From Bacteroides sp. (lineage in GTDB: Bacteria; Bacteroidota; Bacteroidia; Bacteroidales; Bacteroidaceae), in assembly GCA_015060765.1 (NCBI GenBank), contig SUXW01000019.1:1-62666 (forward strand): DNA of 62,666 nucleotides, given 5' to 3'. The stretch's first letter is position 1; every line of letters begins with the position of its first letter. The translations under genes were made by a program, and so were the position numbers. The notes under the pieces were generated by a model. It did no database searches. It was not told where the DNA came from and saw only the letters and a program-made list of their open reading frames with translations. Below are positions 27,133 to 35,738 of this stretch, one piece after another.

Positions 27133-28671
27133 TTAGTTTGCACGTTTGTCTTCTTCAACAGGAGGCAATGGCCATACATAGTTCTGTAAATCCATGTCAA
27201 CTTCTGCACCATACCAATCGGCCCATTCGTAATCACCCGACGAACCGCTCAAGACGGATGTCTTGGCCAAGCGCTTGTAATAGAAATAGAGCTGTCCTTC
27301 GCCGATTGTTTCACGGGCAAATTCATTATCTATATAAGTCTGGATGCTTTCTTGCGTTTCGTTTCCTGTCAATTCAATGTTTACACAGTTACGATTGGCG
27401 CGGATAGCATTTACATATCCTATGGCTTCATTCATATCTGTAGCACATTCAGCAGCTATCAGATAGATTTCACTCATACGGAGTAATGGAATCATGTAAC
27501 GGCGTGTACTGCTTACATATACATCATCGTATTTCTTAAAGCACAAGGCGGTATGCATGGTTGTTGCACCATAATTGTCCACTTCCTCGATGGTTTCTAC
27601 AGACCACATTTCAGATAAACGCAAGTCATTGATGTCATCGTAGAACCAGTTGGTCTTTGAGGTCATATCTCCTTCGGCCATTGTTTCTCCTGCGAATGTC
27701 AACGCATTGGTATAGCTGGCATTAGGATTGAAATAGTTGTCGTAGCTGTTCAATCTTGAAAGATTGTAAAGACCGAACATCACTTCGGTGGAGAAAATCA
27801 AATCTGGGTTTGTACCTTGTATGCTGGCCTTGGGAGTCCATTTGAAAATTTCATTAGCTTCATTTTCAGTAATGATGGATTTGGCATATTGGTAAGCGGT
27901 TGCTTTGTCGCCTTTCCAAAGATAGGCGCGAGCAAGCAAACCTTGTACGGCATAATAGTTCAAACGGAACTGACGATAACGGAAGTCAACTTCTTCGTTT
28001 GGATTTTCAGGTTCACTGTTCAATACTCCTTCTGTACGGATGCGGTCGTCTTTCAGTAACTCGGAAGCTGCATTCAGGTCGCGGATTACTTTTTCCAATA
28101 CCGCTTGAGCTGAAAGAAGTGGCTGGATGTCTTTAGAGGAAGTTTCCTGATAAGGGATGCAAACCGTGTTGGCTGTTTTTTCTGAATAGATAGGACCGTA
28201 AAGACGGAGCAAATCAAAATGCAACATCGCACGGAGTGCCAATGCTTCACCCTTGATATAAGGATAATAGTGTTCCTTTAAAGTCGATTCCGGTGCATCG
28301 CAGAAATCGAGCAAGGTATTCAGGTTGGCAATCAGACTATATAAATTGGTCCATACATTTCCTGACATGCTCTTGAAGTTTGCTCCATCAAAATCGAAAT
28401 TGTAATAAGGGTATTGATTGTGGTTGGAACCTATATCATAAAGTTTGGCCATCGCATCAATGGTACCCATAGAGAGTGTTGAACCGTATTGTTCGTTCAT
28501 TTTGGCATATACACCGTTCAATACGGAAGTATATCCTTCATTCGTTTCGAAAAGCTTGTTCTCCAAAATGGAGTCTTCCAAATCCACTTCGAGCCAGTCG
28601 GAGCAAGAGGTGGAAGTACCTGCCAACAAACCCGAAACGACAACTATTTTAAATAAATTCTTTATATTCAT
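27133..28671 (-). CDS. SusD/RagB-family nutrient-binding lipoprotein
   Basis: This 512-aa protein from ATG 28671 (an ATG at 28683 adds four residues) has lipobox STSC followed by SDWLEVDLED, the usual start of mature SusD proteins. TPR-type helices (KGEALALRAMLHFDLLRLYGP) and the C-terminal RYMIPLLRMSEIYLIAAECA are diagnostic. It forms the lid over the SusC channel and captures substrate. The gene is 18 nt from susC. Confidence 0.94.
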   Translation of the reverse strand: MNIKNLFKIVVVSGLLAGTSTSCSDWLEVDLEDSILENKLFETNEGYTSVLNGVYAKMNEQYGSTLSMGTIDAMAKLYDIGSNHNQYPYYNFDFDGANFKSMSGNVWTNLYSLIANLNTLLDFCDAPESTLKEHYYPYIKGEALALRAMLHFDLLRLYGPIYSEKTANTVCIPYQETSSKDIQPLLSAQAVLEKVIRDLNAASELLKDDRIRTEGVLNSEPENPNEEVDFRYRQFRLNYYAVQGLLARAYLWKGDKATAYQYAKSIITENEANEIFKWTPKASIQGTNPDLIFSTEVMFGLYNLSRLNSYDNYFNPNASYTNALTFAGETMAEGDMTSKTNWFYDDINDLRLSEMWSVETIEEVDNYGATTMHTALCFKKYDDVYVSSTRRYMIPLLRMSEIYLIAAECATDMNEAIGYVNAIRANRNCVNIELTGNETQESIQTYIDNEFARETIGEGQLYFYYKRLAKTSVLSGSSGDYEWADWYGAEVDMDLQNYVWPLPPVEEDKRAN

Positions 28672-28689
28672 AATCTGTGACATAATTAG

Positions 28690-31600
28690 TTAGAAACGTA
28701 AACCCAATGAGGCAGAAACGGAGCGTTGGAACGGATAGTTCAAACCACGTTCTTCCTTGATGGTAGAAATACGGAATATATCATTCATATAAACACGGAA
28801 AGTGAGTGATGATAATCCCAAAGTCTTAATCCATGGAGCTGTTGTCGTTTCATATCCCAACGATATGGACTTACATTCCAATGTATTGTCGTCAGCAATA
28901 AAACGTGAAGAAACCTGGGTTGTTGATGTATCGTCAATGCGTTTGAACTTGGCGATGTCACCCGGCTTCTGCCAACGGTCGTGCAGCGCACGTTCGTCTT
29001 GGTTGTATCTCAATTCCGTAGAAGTGATGTTCTCTACCTTATTCAGTAATGTGTTCAGTATGGTTTGTCCACCATATCTATAACGGAAATTAATACCTAA
29101 AGAAAGGCCTTTGTAGCGTAAAGTGGAACCGAAGTTGCCGTCGAAATCGGGAGTGGCATCACCACAAATCACTTCTTCTGAAGCATCCCATTCGTAGGTG
29201 TAGCTGCCATCTTTCTTGATAAATACTTCGTTACCGGTCATCGGATCGATACCAGCCGATTTTACAGCCCACAATGCGGTATTGCTTACTCCGTCGTAGT
29301 AACGGTTCAACGTTTGACTGGCACGACCTTCTTCATTCAATTTTTCAAGCAAATCTCCAATCTTGTCATACTTGGTCTTGGCACTCAAAGTGCTGAAAGA
29401 CAACATCCATCTCCAATCGCGGTTGCGGATAACATCGTAACGGGCCGACATGGAGAAACTTCTGTTCTTGGTTGCACCGATGTTCATCGGAATGGAAGAA
29501 GTACCGGTAGAAGTAGGTTGCTGGATAGTCAACAGAATTGGGTCTGTGTTACGGATAGTATAGTCGGCTGTAATATTCAGACGAGAATCGAACATATCCA
29601 AATTCAAACCGAAGTTGTGTTGGGTAGTACGCTGCCATTTCAAGTTTTGATTACCCCATTGGCTTACGATAGCTGCCAAACCGAATAAGTTGGGGTAAGA
29701 AGTATAATAAGTATATACATTGTTGGCCAGACGGGCGTTGATGTTCTGGTTACCCGGATTACCGATAGAATATCTGAGTTTGAGGGTGTTCAATACTTTG
29801 GAACCTTTGAACCAAGCTTCGTTATGAACATTCCAAGCCAAACCGAGTGACCAAGTGGAAGAGAATGTGTTCTTGATGCCGAAAACAGATGCACCGTCGG
29901 TACGTACATTGACATCGAGCAAGTAACGCATATCGTATGCATAGTTACCATTCAAATAGAAACTGGCAGAACGAGTACGAGTTACGGAAGATTGAGGGCG
30001 ACCTCCTTGTTCGTAACCGTTAGAGAAGTTCGGATTCGAGAATTGGTCGGTAATGTATCCTATTGCAGTGAATCCTGAATTCTTATAATCGTTTTGCATT
30101 AATTGGGTACCTCCGATAACGGTATAGGTATGTTTGCCAATTACATCACCATAGCTGGCATAGAGGTTACCGTCCAACGAGGTAGTGTTTGCATTTGAAT
30201 TATTGTAACTGCCTCGTTTCAATTGTTCTGTTCCTGCAAATGACGAATCAAATGGAGAAGTGAAAACTTCAGATTTGTCTTTAGTTACAGTCAAACCGAT
30301 ACGGGCTACCAAACGGATTTGTTCAATCGGATTGTATTCAACGTTGAAGTTGTTATTGAATGTCAGTTGGTTGCTTACGTTAAAACTCTTTTGCGTATAG
30401 TCCCATAAAGGATTGTATACATATTCTGTACCCGACATGGTGTCGTAGCTTTCCAAAACCTGATAGATGTCACCGTAGATGTCACGCTTTGCATAGTACG
30501 GATTGGCACGAACGAAATCGCTGAAAGGTACAACGTTGTTTTCTACATCTGTATAATAGATGTTGGTTTGGTTAGAGAAATTGAAGTTATCCAAACGATA
30601 AGCAAGATTAATGGTACCATCCAAATTCTGACGTCCGGAACCGTTCATAACCCCTTCGGTATTTTTGTATCGCAAGGTCAAACCATAGCGGAAAGCAGAG
30701 TCACCACCTTCGGCATTGATGCTATGGTCGTGTGTGAAGGCGGTACGCAAAGGTTCGTTTATCCAATAAGAATCCAAACCGGCTGCAACATTTCTCAAAC
30801 GTGAATAATAGAGAGCGCGTTGTGAATCCAATAAGATTTCACCGTTGCTGTCCAGTTCACCATAATAACCTGCTAATTTTTCGAATTCAAGTTTTTCGCT
30901 GGAGTTCATCAAATTATAGTCGCTCAAATCGGCCCATGCCACTTGATAGTTACCGTTGTAGCTGAATCTGAGTTTACCAGGTTCCGGTTTCTTGGTTTCG
31001 ATAACGATAACACCGTTGGCGGCTTTGGCACCGTAGATAGCGGTTGAAGCGGCATCTTTCAATACGTTGATGCTTTCTACACGGTCCATACTCAAGTCGC
31101 TGATACGGGCCAATGTTGTTTCAAAACCATCGAGGATGAAGAGGGGCTGGTCAGGATTGCTGCCATAAGTGTCTTCCAAACCGGTGATACTCATCTTACC
31201 GTTGATGCTGATATCCATCATGGCATTCGGGTTAGAACCGGCAAGGTTGTTGTCCAATATAGAGAATGACGGGTCGATAGCGGACAAACTTTGCAGCAAG
31301 TTTTGGTTACCTATTTCCTTCAACTTCTCTTCTGTATAGATGGAAGCCGCACCGGTAAAGCTTTCTGAACGACGTCTATAGATACCGGTAACAACAGTTT
31401 CTTCAAGAAGATTGCTGTCTTCGACCATGCGGATGGTCATTTTCTTACCTGCTTGAGCTACCACTTCTTGCGTTTTCATACCGATGTACGAGAAAACGAA
31501 AGTGTATTTCTTTTGCGGAAGAGTGATGCGGAATTGACCGTCATTGTCGGTAATGACACCTTCACCTTTCATTCCTTTCACTGTGATGTTTACACCAATC

Positions 31601-31767
31601 AATGGATTGTCTAAATCATCTACAACAATACCCTGATACAAGGCATTGGTTTGTTTGGAAGCATTTTGCGCGTATATTCCTAAAGTTGCCATGCAACAAA
31701 GAATAGCGAACGCAATGGTACGAAACGTTAAATGATTCCAAACCGTTGGATTCAGTTTTTTGTTCAT
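28690..31767 (-). CDS. SusC/RagA-family TonB-dependent transporter
   Basis: This 1025-aa outer-membrane transporter from ATG 31767 has a signal peptide (IYAQNA), a carboxypeptidase-regulatory-like domain (about 42-120, GIVVDDLDNPLIGVNITVKG), a TonB box-like ETVVTGIYRR, the plug domain with INVLKDAASTAIYGAKAANGVI, and a 22-strand barrel ending in LGLRF. No STN domain is present, so no anti-sigma signalling through it is expected. The companions (DUF4843, PKD-like, thioredoxin) are the set found with putative peptide importers such as the B. thetaiotaomicron BT2261-BT2264 type, rather than with a glycan locus: no glycosidase is in the operon. Confidence 0.95.
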   Translation of the reverse strand: MNKKLNPTVWNHLTFRTIAFAILCCMATLGIYAQNASKQTNALYQGIVVDDLDNPLIGVNITVKGMKGEGVITDNDGQFRITLPQKKYTFVFSYIGMKTQEVVAQAGKKMTIRMVEDSNLLEETVVTGIYRRRSESFTGAASIYTEEKLKEIGNQNLLQSLSAIDPSFSILDNNLAGSNPNAMMDISINGKMSITGLEDTYGSNPDQPLFILDGFETTLARISDLSMDRVESINVLKDAASTAIYGAKAANGVIVIETKKPEPGKLRFSYNGNYQVAWADLSDYNLMNSSEKLEFEKLAGYYGELDSNGEILLDSQRALYYSRLRNVAAGLDSYWINEPLRTAFTHDHSINAEGGDSAFRYGLTLRYKNTEGVMNGSGRQNLDGTINLAYRLDNFNFSNQTNIYYTDVENNVVPFSDFVRANPYYAKRDIYGDIYQVLESYDTMSGTEYVYNPLWDYTQKSFNVSNQLTFNNNFNVEYNPIEQIRLVARIGLTVTKDKSEVFTSPFDSSFAGTEQLKRGSYNNSNANTTSLDGNLYASYGDVIGKHTYTVIGGTQLMQNDYKNSGFTAIGYITDQFSNPNFSNGYEQGGRPQSSVTRTRSASFYLNGNYAYDMRYLLDVNVRTDGASVFGIKNTFSSTWSLGLAWNVHNEAWFKGSKVLNTLKLRYSIGNPGNQNINARLANNVYTYYTSYPNLFGLAAIVSQWGNQNLKWQRTTQHNFGLNLDMFDSRLNITADYTIRNTDPILLTIQQPTSTGTSSIPMNIGATKNRSFSMSARYDVIRNRDWRWMLSFSTLSAKTKYDKIGDLLEKLNEEGRASQTLNRYYDGVSNTALWAVKSAGIDPMTGNEVFIKKDGSYTYEWDASEEVICGDATPDFDGNFGSTLRYKGLSLGINFRYRYGGQTILNTLLNKVENITSTELRYNQDERALHDRWQKPGDIAKFKRIDDTSTTQVSSRFIADDNTLECKSISLGYETTTAPWIKTLGLSSLTFRVYMNDIFRISTIKEERGLNYPFQRSVSASLGLRF

Positions 31768-31805
31768 TTCTTTTAATTTAGTTGCTGGTTTTTGATAATA
31801 AGTTG

Positions 31806-31836
31806 CAAAATTAGTCAAAATTCAAGAAATAACAAC
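31806..31836 (-). promoter_or_regulatory. Promoter of the SusC-SusD operon
   Basis: On the minus strand GTTG (plus 31833-31836), a 19-nt spacer and TAATTTTG (plus 31806-31813) fit the Bacteroides consensus. The -7 element is 38 nt before the ATG at 31767. No operator was recognised. Confidence 0.55.
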
Positions 31837-31847
31837 ACACGTTTGTT

Positions 31848-31891
31848 AAAAAATAAAGGAAGAGGGCACGCTTAATGGCATGCCCTCTTCC
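31848..31891 (-). terminator. Terminator of the Etf/acyl-CoA dehydrogenase operon
   Basis: An 11-bp perfect stem GGAAGAGGGCA / TGCCCTCTTCC (31858-31868 and 31881-31891) is followed on the minus strand by TTTATTTTTT. Confidence 0.88.
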
Positions 31892-31911
31892 TTTTATGAG
31901 AAAAATGTCAA

Positions 31912-33618
31912 TTACTGACGGTAATTTGCCAATTGGTCGGCAGTAAACTTGCGGATGAAGTTGAAGTGCTTTTCAATTTCTGCTTCAGCATAGTTTACGT
32001 ATACGTGAGCCGATTCTGTAAACAATTCAGGTGCACGGGTAGCGTCTTGGATGATGAGATGAGACATCACACAAACAGCAGCCATTTCGTACAAGCGACG
32101 AGCCACGAAGTCTAGCATTTCCTGATCGTTGGCTTCCTTCACTGCATTGGTACATGCATCGAACTTGCAAGTCATGCTCTTGATGCGGTCCATCAGTGGT
32201 TGCATTGCTTCGCTGCAAGGAATCATTTCGTATTCGCGCAAAGTAGCGGCATACGAACCGTTGGTTACGTAGCGGATAGCAGCAACGGTCTGCAACTGAG
32301 TGGTACCTTCGTAGATAGAAGTGATACGAGCGTCGCGATAGATGCGCTGACAAGCATATTCCAACATGAAACCAGAACCACCGTGAATCTGGATACAGTC
32401 GTAGGTGTTTTGGTTACAGTATTCAGAGTTCATACCCTTGGCAAGCGGAGTGAAGGCGTCGGCCAACTTGGCGAACTTCTTCTGTTCCTGACGTTCTTCC
32501 GGAGTGAGCTTGCGTTCGCGGGCAATGTCATCCAGTGCCTTGTAGATGTCTACGTAGCGGGAAGTTTGGTACAACAACGAACGACCGGCATCGAGCTTGG
32601 CCTTCATGATGGCAAGCATATCATATACAGCCGGGAATTCGATGATAGCCTTACCAAACTGCTTACGATCCTTGGCGTATGCCAAACCTTCGTTGTAAGC
32701 TGCCTGGCTCAAACCTACTGATTGAGCGGCGATACCCAAACGGGCACCGTTCATCAAAGCCATTACGTACTTGATCAAACCAAGTTTGCGGTCACCACAA
32801 AGTTCAGCCTTGGCATTCTTGTAAACCAATTCGCAAGTAGGTGAACCGTGGATACCGAGTTTGTTTTCGATACGACGAACGTCTACACCGCCGTCGTTCT
32901 TGTCGTAGATGAACATAGACAAGCCACGACCGTCCTTGGTACCTTCTTCCGAACGGGCCAAAACAAGGTGCAAGTGAGCGTCACCGTTGGTGATGAAACG
33001 CTTCACACCATTCAGTCTCCAGCACTTGTTTTCTTCATCGTAAGTAGCCTTCAACATCACTGACTGCAAGTCGGAACCAGCATCGGGTTCGGTCAAGTCC
33101 ATTGACATGGTTTCACCGGCACAGATACGTGGAATGAAACGGCTGTGTTGGTCTTCGTTACCGAATTCATACAATGTCTCGATACAGTCTTGGAGCGACC
33201 AGATGTTGCTGAAACCTGCATCGGCAGCAGCTACGATTTCTGCACACATGGTGTACGGAGTGATCGGGAAGTTCAAGCCACCGTAACGACGAGGCATGGT
33301 CATACCGTTGAGACCGGCCTTCACCATAGCGTCGAGGTTCTGGGTAGTACCGCTTGCATAAGTCACACGGCCGTTGGCACAATGAGGACCTTCGGCATCT
33401 ACACCTTCTGCATTAGGAGCAATGATTTCGCCAGTGATTTCACCAGTGATTTCAAGCACCTTGTCGTATGAATCCATGGCATCAGCAAAGTCTTGCGGAG
33501 CATAGTCATACTTATCTTTGTCTTCGTATCCGCGTTCCTTGAGTTCGCAGATGCGTCCCATCATCGGATTATTCAGATGATATTTCAGTTCGGGATGTTC
33601 TGTATAAAAGTTTGCCAT
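31912..33618 (-). CDS. Acyl-CoA dehydrogenase
   Basis: This 568-aa flavoenzyme oxidises an acyl-CoA to the 2-enoyl-CoA and passes electrons to ETF. The family blocks are MDLTEPDAGSDL, RFITNGDAHLH, NKLGIHGSPTCEL, NGARLGIAAQSVG, DRKQFGKAI and the C-terminal IHGGSGFMLEYACQRIYRDARITSIYEGTT with the catalytic Glu. Extra C-terminal residues make it longer than the classical ~380-aa enzymes. Its ATG overlaps the EtfA stop by one base. The chain-length preference is unknown. Confidence 0.93.
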   Translation of the reverse strand: MANFYTEHPELKYHLNNPMMGRICELKERGYEDKDKYDYAPQDFADAMDSYDKVLEITGEITGEIIAPNAEGVDAEGPHCANGRVTYASGTTQNLDAMVKAGLNGMTMPRRYGGLNFPITPYTMCAEIVAAADAGFSNIWSLQDCIETLYEFGNEDQHSRFIPRICAGETMSMDLTEPDAGSDLQSVMLKATYDEENKCWRLNGVKRFITNGDAHLHLVLARSEEGTKDGRGLSMFIYDKNDGGVDVRRIENKLGIHGSPTCELVYKNAKAELCGDRKLGLIKYVMALMNGARLGIAAQSVGLSQAAYNEGLAYAKDRKQFGKAIIEFPAVYDMLAIMKAKLDAGRSLLYQTSRYVDIYKALDDIARERKLTPEERQEQKKFAKLADAFTPLAKGMNSEYCNQNTYDCIQIHGGSGFMLEYACQRIYRDARITSIYEGTTQLQTVAAIRYVTNGSYAATLREYEMIPCSEAMQPLMDRIKSMTCKFDACTNAVKEANDQEMLDFVARRLYEMAAVCVMSHLIIQDATRAPELFTESAHVYVNYAEAEIEKHFNFIRKFTADQLANYRQ

Positions 33619-34637
33619 TACTTACTGTTCTTTTTGTAGTACTTAATTAATTTCGGAACCACTTCTTCTACCGAGCCATTGATGACATAGTCGGCAATGG
33701 TGTTGATAGGAGCGTTCGGGTCGTTGTTGATAGAGATGATGATACCAGCATCCTGCATACCGGCAATGTGCTGAATCTGTCCCGAGATACCGCAAGCGAT
33801 ATAAAGCTTCGGATGAACAGTCACACCGGTCTGACCAATCTGACGGTCGTGGTCGCAGAAGCCTGCATCGACAGCTGCACGGCTGGCACCAACTTCGGCA
33901 TGAAGTTCCTTGGCCAATTCGAACAACTTGTCGAAACCTTCCTTAGAGCCCATACCATAACCACCGGCTACCACGATAGCGGCACCCTTCAAGTTATGTT
34001 TCGCCTTTTCTACATGACGGTCGATCACCTTTACTACATAGTCTGTTTCAGGAACATACTTTGCAACGTCGTGGTTCACCACTTCGCCGGCGTAGTTTTC
34101 GTCGAGGATTTCCTTCTTCATCACACCTTCGCGAACGGTAGCCATCTGTGGACGGTGTTCCGGGTTGATGATGGTAGCCACGATGTTACCACCGAAGGCC
34201 GGACGAATCTGATACAACAAGTTTTCGTAAGTAACGCCGTTCTTCTTGTCTTCGTGAGGACCGATTTCGAGTTGGGTACAGTCGGCAGTCAAACCGCTGG
34301 TCAAAGCAGAAGAAACGCGAGGGCCGAGGTCACGGCCGATAACGGTTGCACCCATCAAGCAAATCTGCGGCTTTTCTTCCTTGAACAAGTTCACGAGGAT
34401 AGAAGTGTGCGGGAGAGAAGTATAAGGGAACAAGCCCGGAGCATCGAACACATGAAGCTTGTCGACACCGAAAGGCAATACTTGTTTTTCAATTCCTGCA
34501 AGGCCTGTACCGGCAGCAATGGCTTCCAACTGGCAGCCCAACTGAGTAGCTAACTTACGGCCTTTGGTCAAAAGTTCGAGACTTACATCGGCTACGTTTG
34601 CGCCTTCAAGTTCCAGATATACAAATACGTTATTCAT
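33618..34637 (-). CDS. etfA: Electron transfer flavoprotein subunit alpha
   Basis: This 339-aa protein is the FAD-binding ETF subunit. The C-terminal FAD domain shows AAIVVAGGYGMGSKEGFDKL, EVGASRAAVDAG and QIGQTGVTVHPKLYIACGISG. It pairs with EtfB, encoded 5 nt upstream, and serves the dehydrogenase encoded immediately downstream. Confidence 0.96.
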   Translation of the reverse strand: MNNVFVYLELEGANVADVSLELLTKGRKLATQLGCQLEAIAAGTGLAGIEKQVLPFGVDKLHVFDAPGLFPYTSLPHTSILVNLFKEEKPQICLMGATVIGRDLGPRVSSALTSGLTADCTQLEIGPHEDKKNGVTYENLLYQIRPAFGGNIVATIINPEHRPQMATVREGVMKKEILDENYAGEVVNHDVAKYVPETDYVVKVIDRHVEKAKHNLKGAAIVVAGGYGMGSKEGFDKLFELAKELHAEVGASRAAVDAGFCDHDRQIGQTGVTVHPKLYIACGISGQIQHIAGMQDAGIIISINNDPNAPINTIADYVINGSVEEVVPKLIKYYKKNSK

Positions 34638-34642
34638 AGTCT

Positions 34643-35536
34643 TTATCCGATAGTGTGGTTAGCCAACAGTTCAACAATCAAATCTTCTACATCCTGGTCG
34701 CTTCCTGTCAAAGTCTTGCTTTCCTTAGCTTGGAAGATGATGTTTTCAATCTTCTTCACCTTGGTAGGAGAACCCGACAAACCACATTGTTTGGTGTCAC
34801 CTTCTACATCGGCTACACTCCATTCAACGATGTTCAAATAAGGAAGCTTGTCGTACAATTCAGCGTAAGGCAATTCTGCACCTTCCTTGGTGATGGCAGC
34901 CTTTTCCTGAACGCCGAGTGCACGCTTGTACTTCATCACCAACTTGGCGTTGCGTGGACGGCAAGGAGCAGCGCTACCGTTTACAGTCAGTACGATAGGC
35001 AACGGACCTTCTACGGTTTCCACACCACCGTCGATGTGACGCTTTACGGTGATACGGCGAGCTTCTTCATCTACGTTCAGTACTTCTTCGGTATAAGTAA
35101 TCTGAGTCAATCCCAGCTTTTCAGCTACCTGAGGACCTACCTGAGCGGTATCACCGTCGATAGCCTGACGACCACCGATGATGAGGTCGTAATCACCAAT
35201 CTTCTTGATGGCAGTAGCCAAAGCGTATGAAGTAGCCAAAGTGTCTGCACCTGCAAAAGCACGGTCGGTCAACAAATATCCATTGTCAGCACCACGATAA
35301 AGTCCTTCACGAATGATTTCGGCAGCACGTCCCGGTCCCATGGTGAGGATAGTCACCGTCGAGCCTGGATGAGCGTCTTTCAGTCTGAGTGCCTGTTCAA
35401 GGGCATTCAAGTCTTCCGGATTGAAGATAGCCGGAAGTGCCGCGCGGTTGATGGTTCCGTCGGCATTCATGGCGTCCTTACCCACATTGCGAGTGTCGGG
35501 CACTTGTTTCGCCAATACTACAATTTTCAAACTCAT
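34643..35536 (-). CDS. etfB: Electron transfer flavoprotein subunit beta
   Basis: This 297-aa protein from ATG 35536 has the conserved MSLKIVVLAKQVPDTRNVG start; an ATG further upstream at 35578 has no homologous sequence behind it. Further landmarks are NPEDLNALEQALRLKD, TMGPGRAAEIIREGL and IIGGRQAIDGDTAQVGPQVAEKLG. A -7-type TAAATTTG lies on the minus strand at plus 35576-35583, 39 nt before the ATG. Confidence 0.96.
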   Translation of the reverse strand: MSLKIVVLAKQVPDTRNVGKDAMNADGTINRAALPAIFNPEDLNALEQALRLKDAHPGSTVTILTMGPGRAAEIIREGLYRGADNGYLLTDRAFAGADTLATSYALATAIKKIGDYDLIIGGRQAIDGDTAQVGPQVAEKLGLTQITYTEEVLNVDEEARRITVKRHIDGGVETVEGPLPIVLTVNGSAAPCRPRNAKLVMKYKRALGVQEKAAITKEGAELPYAELYDKLPYLNIVEWSVADVEGDTKQCGLSGSPTKVKKIENIIFQAKESKTLTGSDQDVEDLIVELLANHTIG

Positions 35537-35687
35537 AATTAATATATTTGTATTAGTTATTTCAAATTCAGGGGGCAAATTTACAGAAACTATTTGAGCG
35601 ACGAAAAAATATGGAAAGAAAAATGCACATTTTTTGAGATTTTGAGCAAAATAAAGAAACCTTGGATGGAAAATATGTTACAAAAAT

Positions 35688-35719
35688 AAATCAGGGTAAG
35701 TTTGAACCTACCCTGATTT
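35688..35719 (-). terminator. Terminator of the M64 peptidase gene
   Basis: An 11-bp perfect stem AAATCAGGGTA / TACCCTGATTT with a 10-nt loop is followed on the minus strand by ATTTTTG. Confidence 0.82.
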
Positions 35720-35738
35720 GTATGAAGAAACATTTTCT

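Noticed and set aside
33420..33465. Short ITGEITGE duplication in the acyl-CoA dehydrogenase
   Set aside because: A small in-frame duplication in a linker helix; no sign of wider repeat or disruption.
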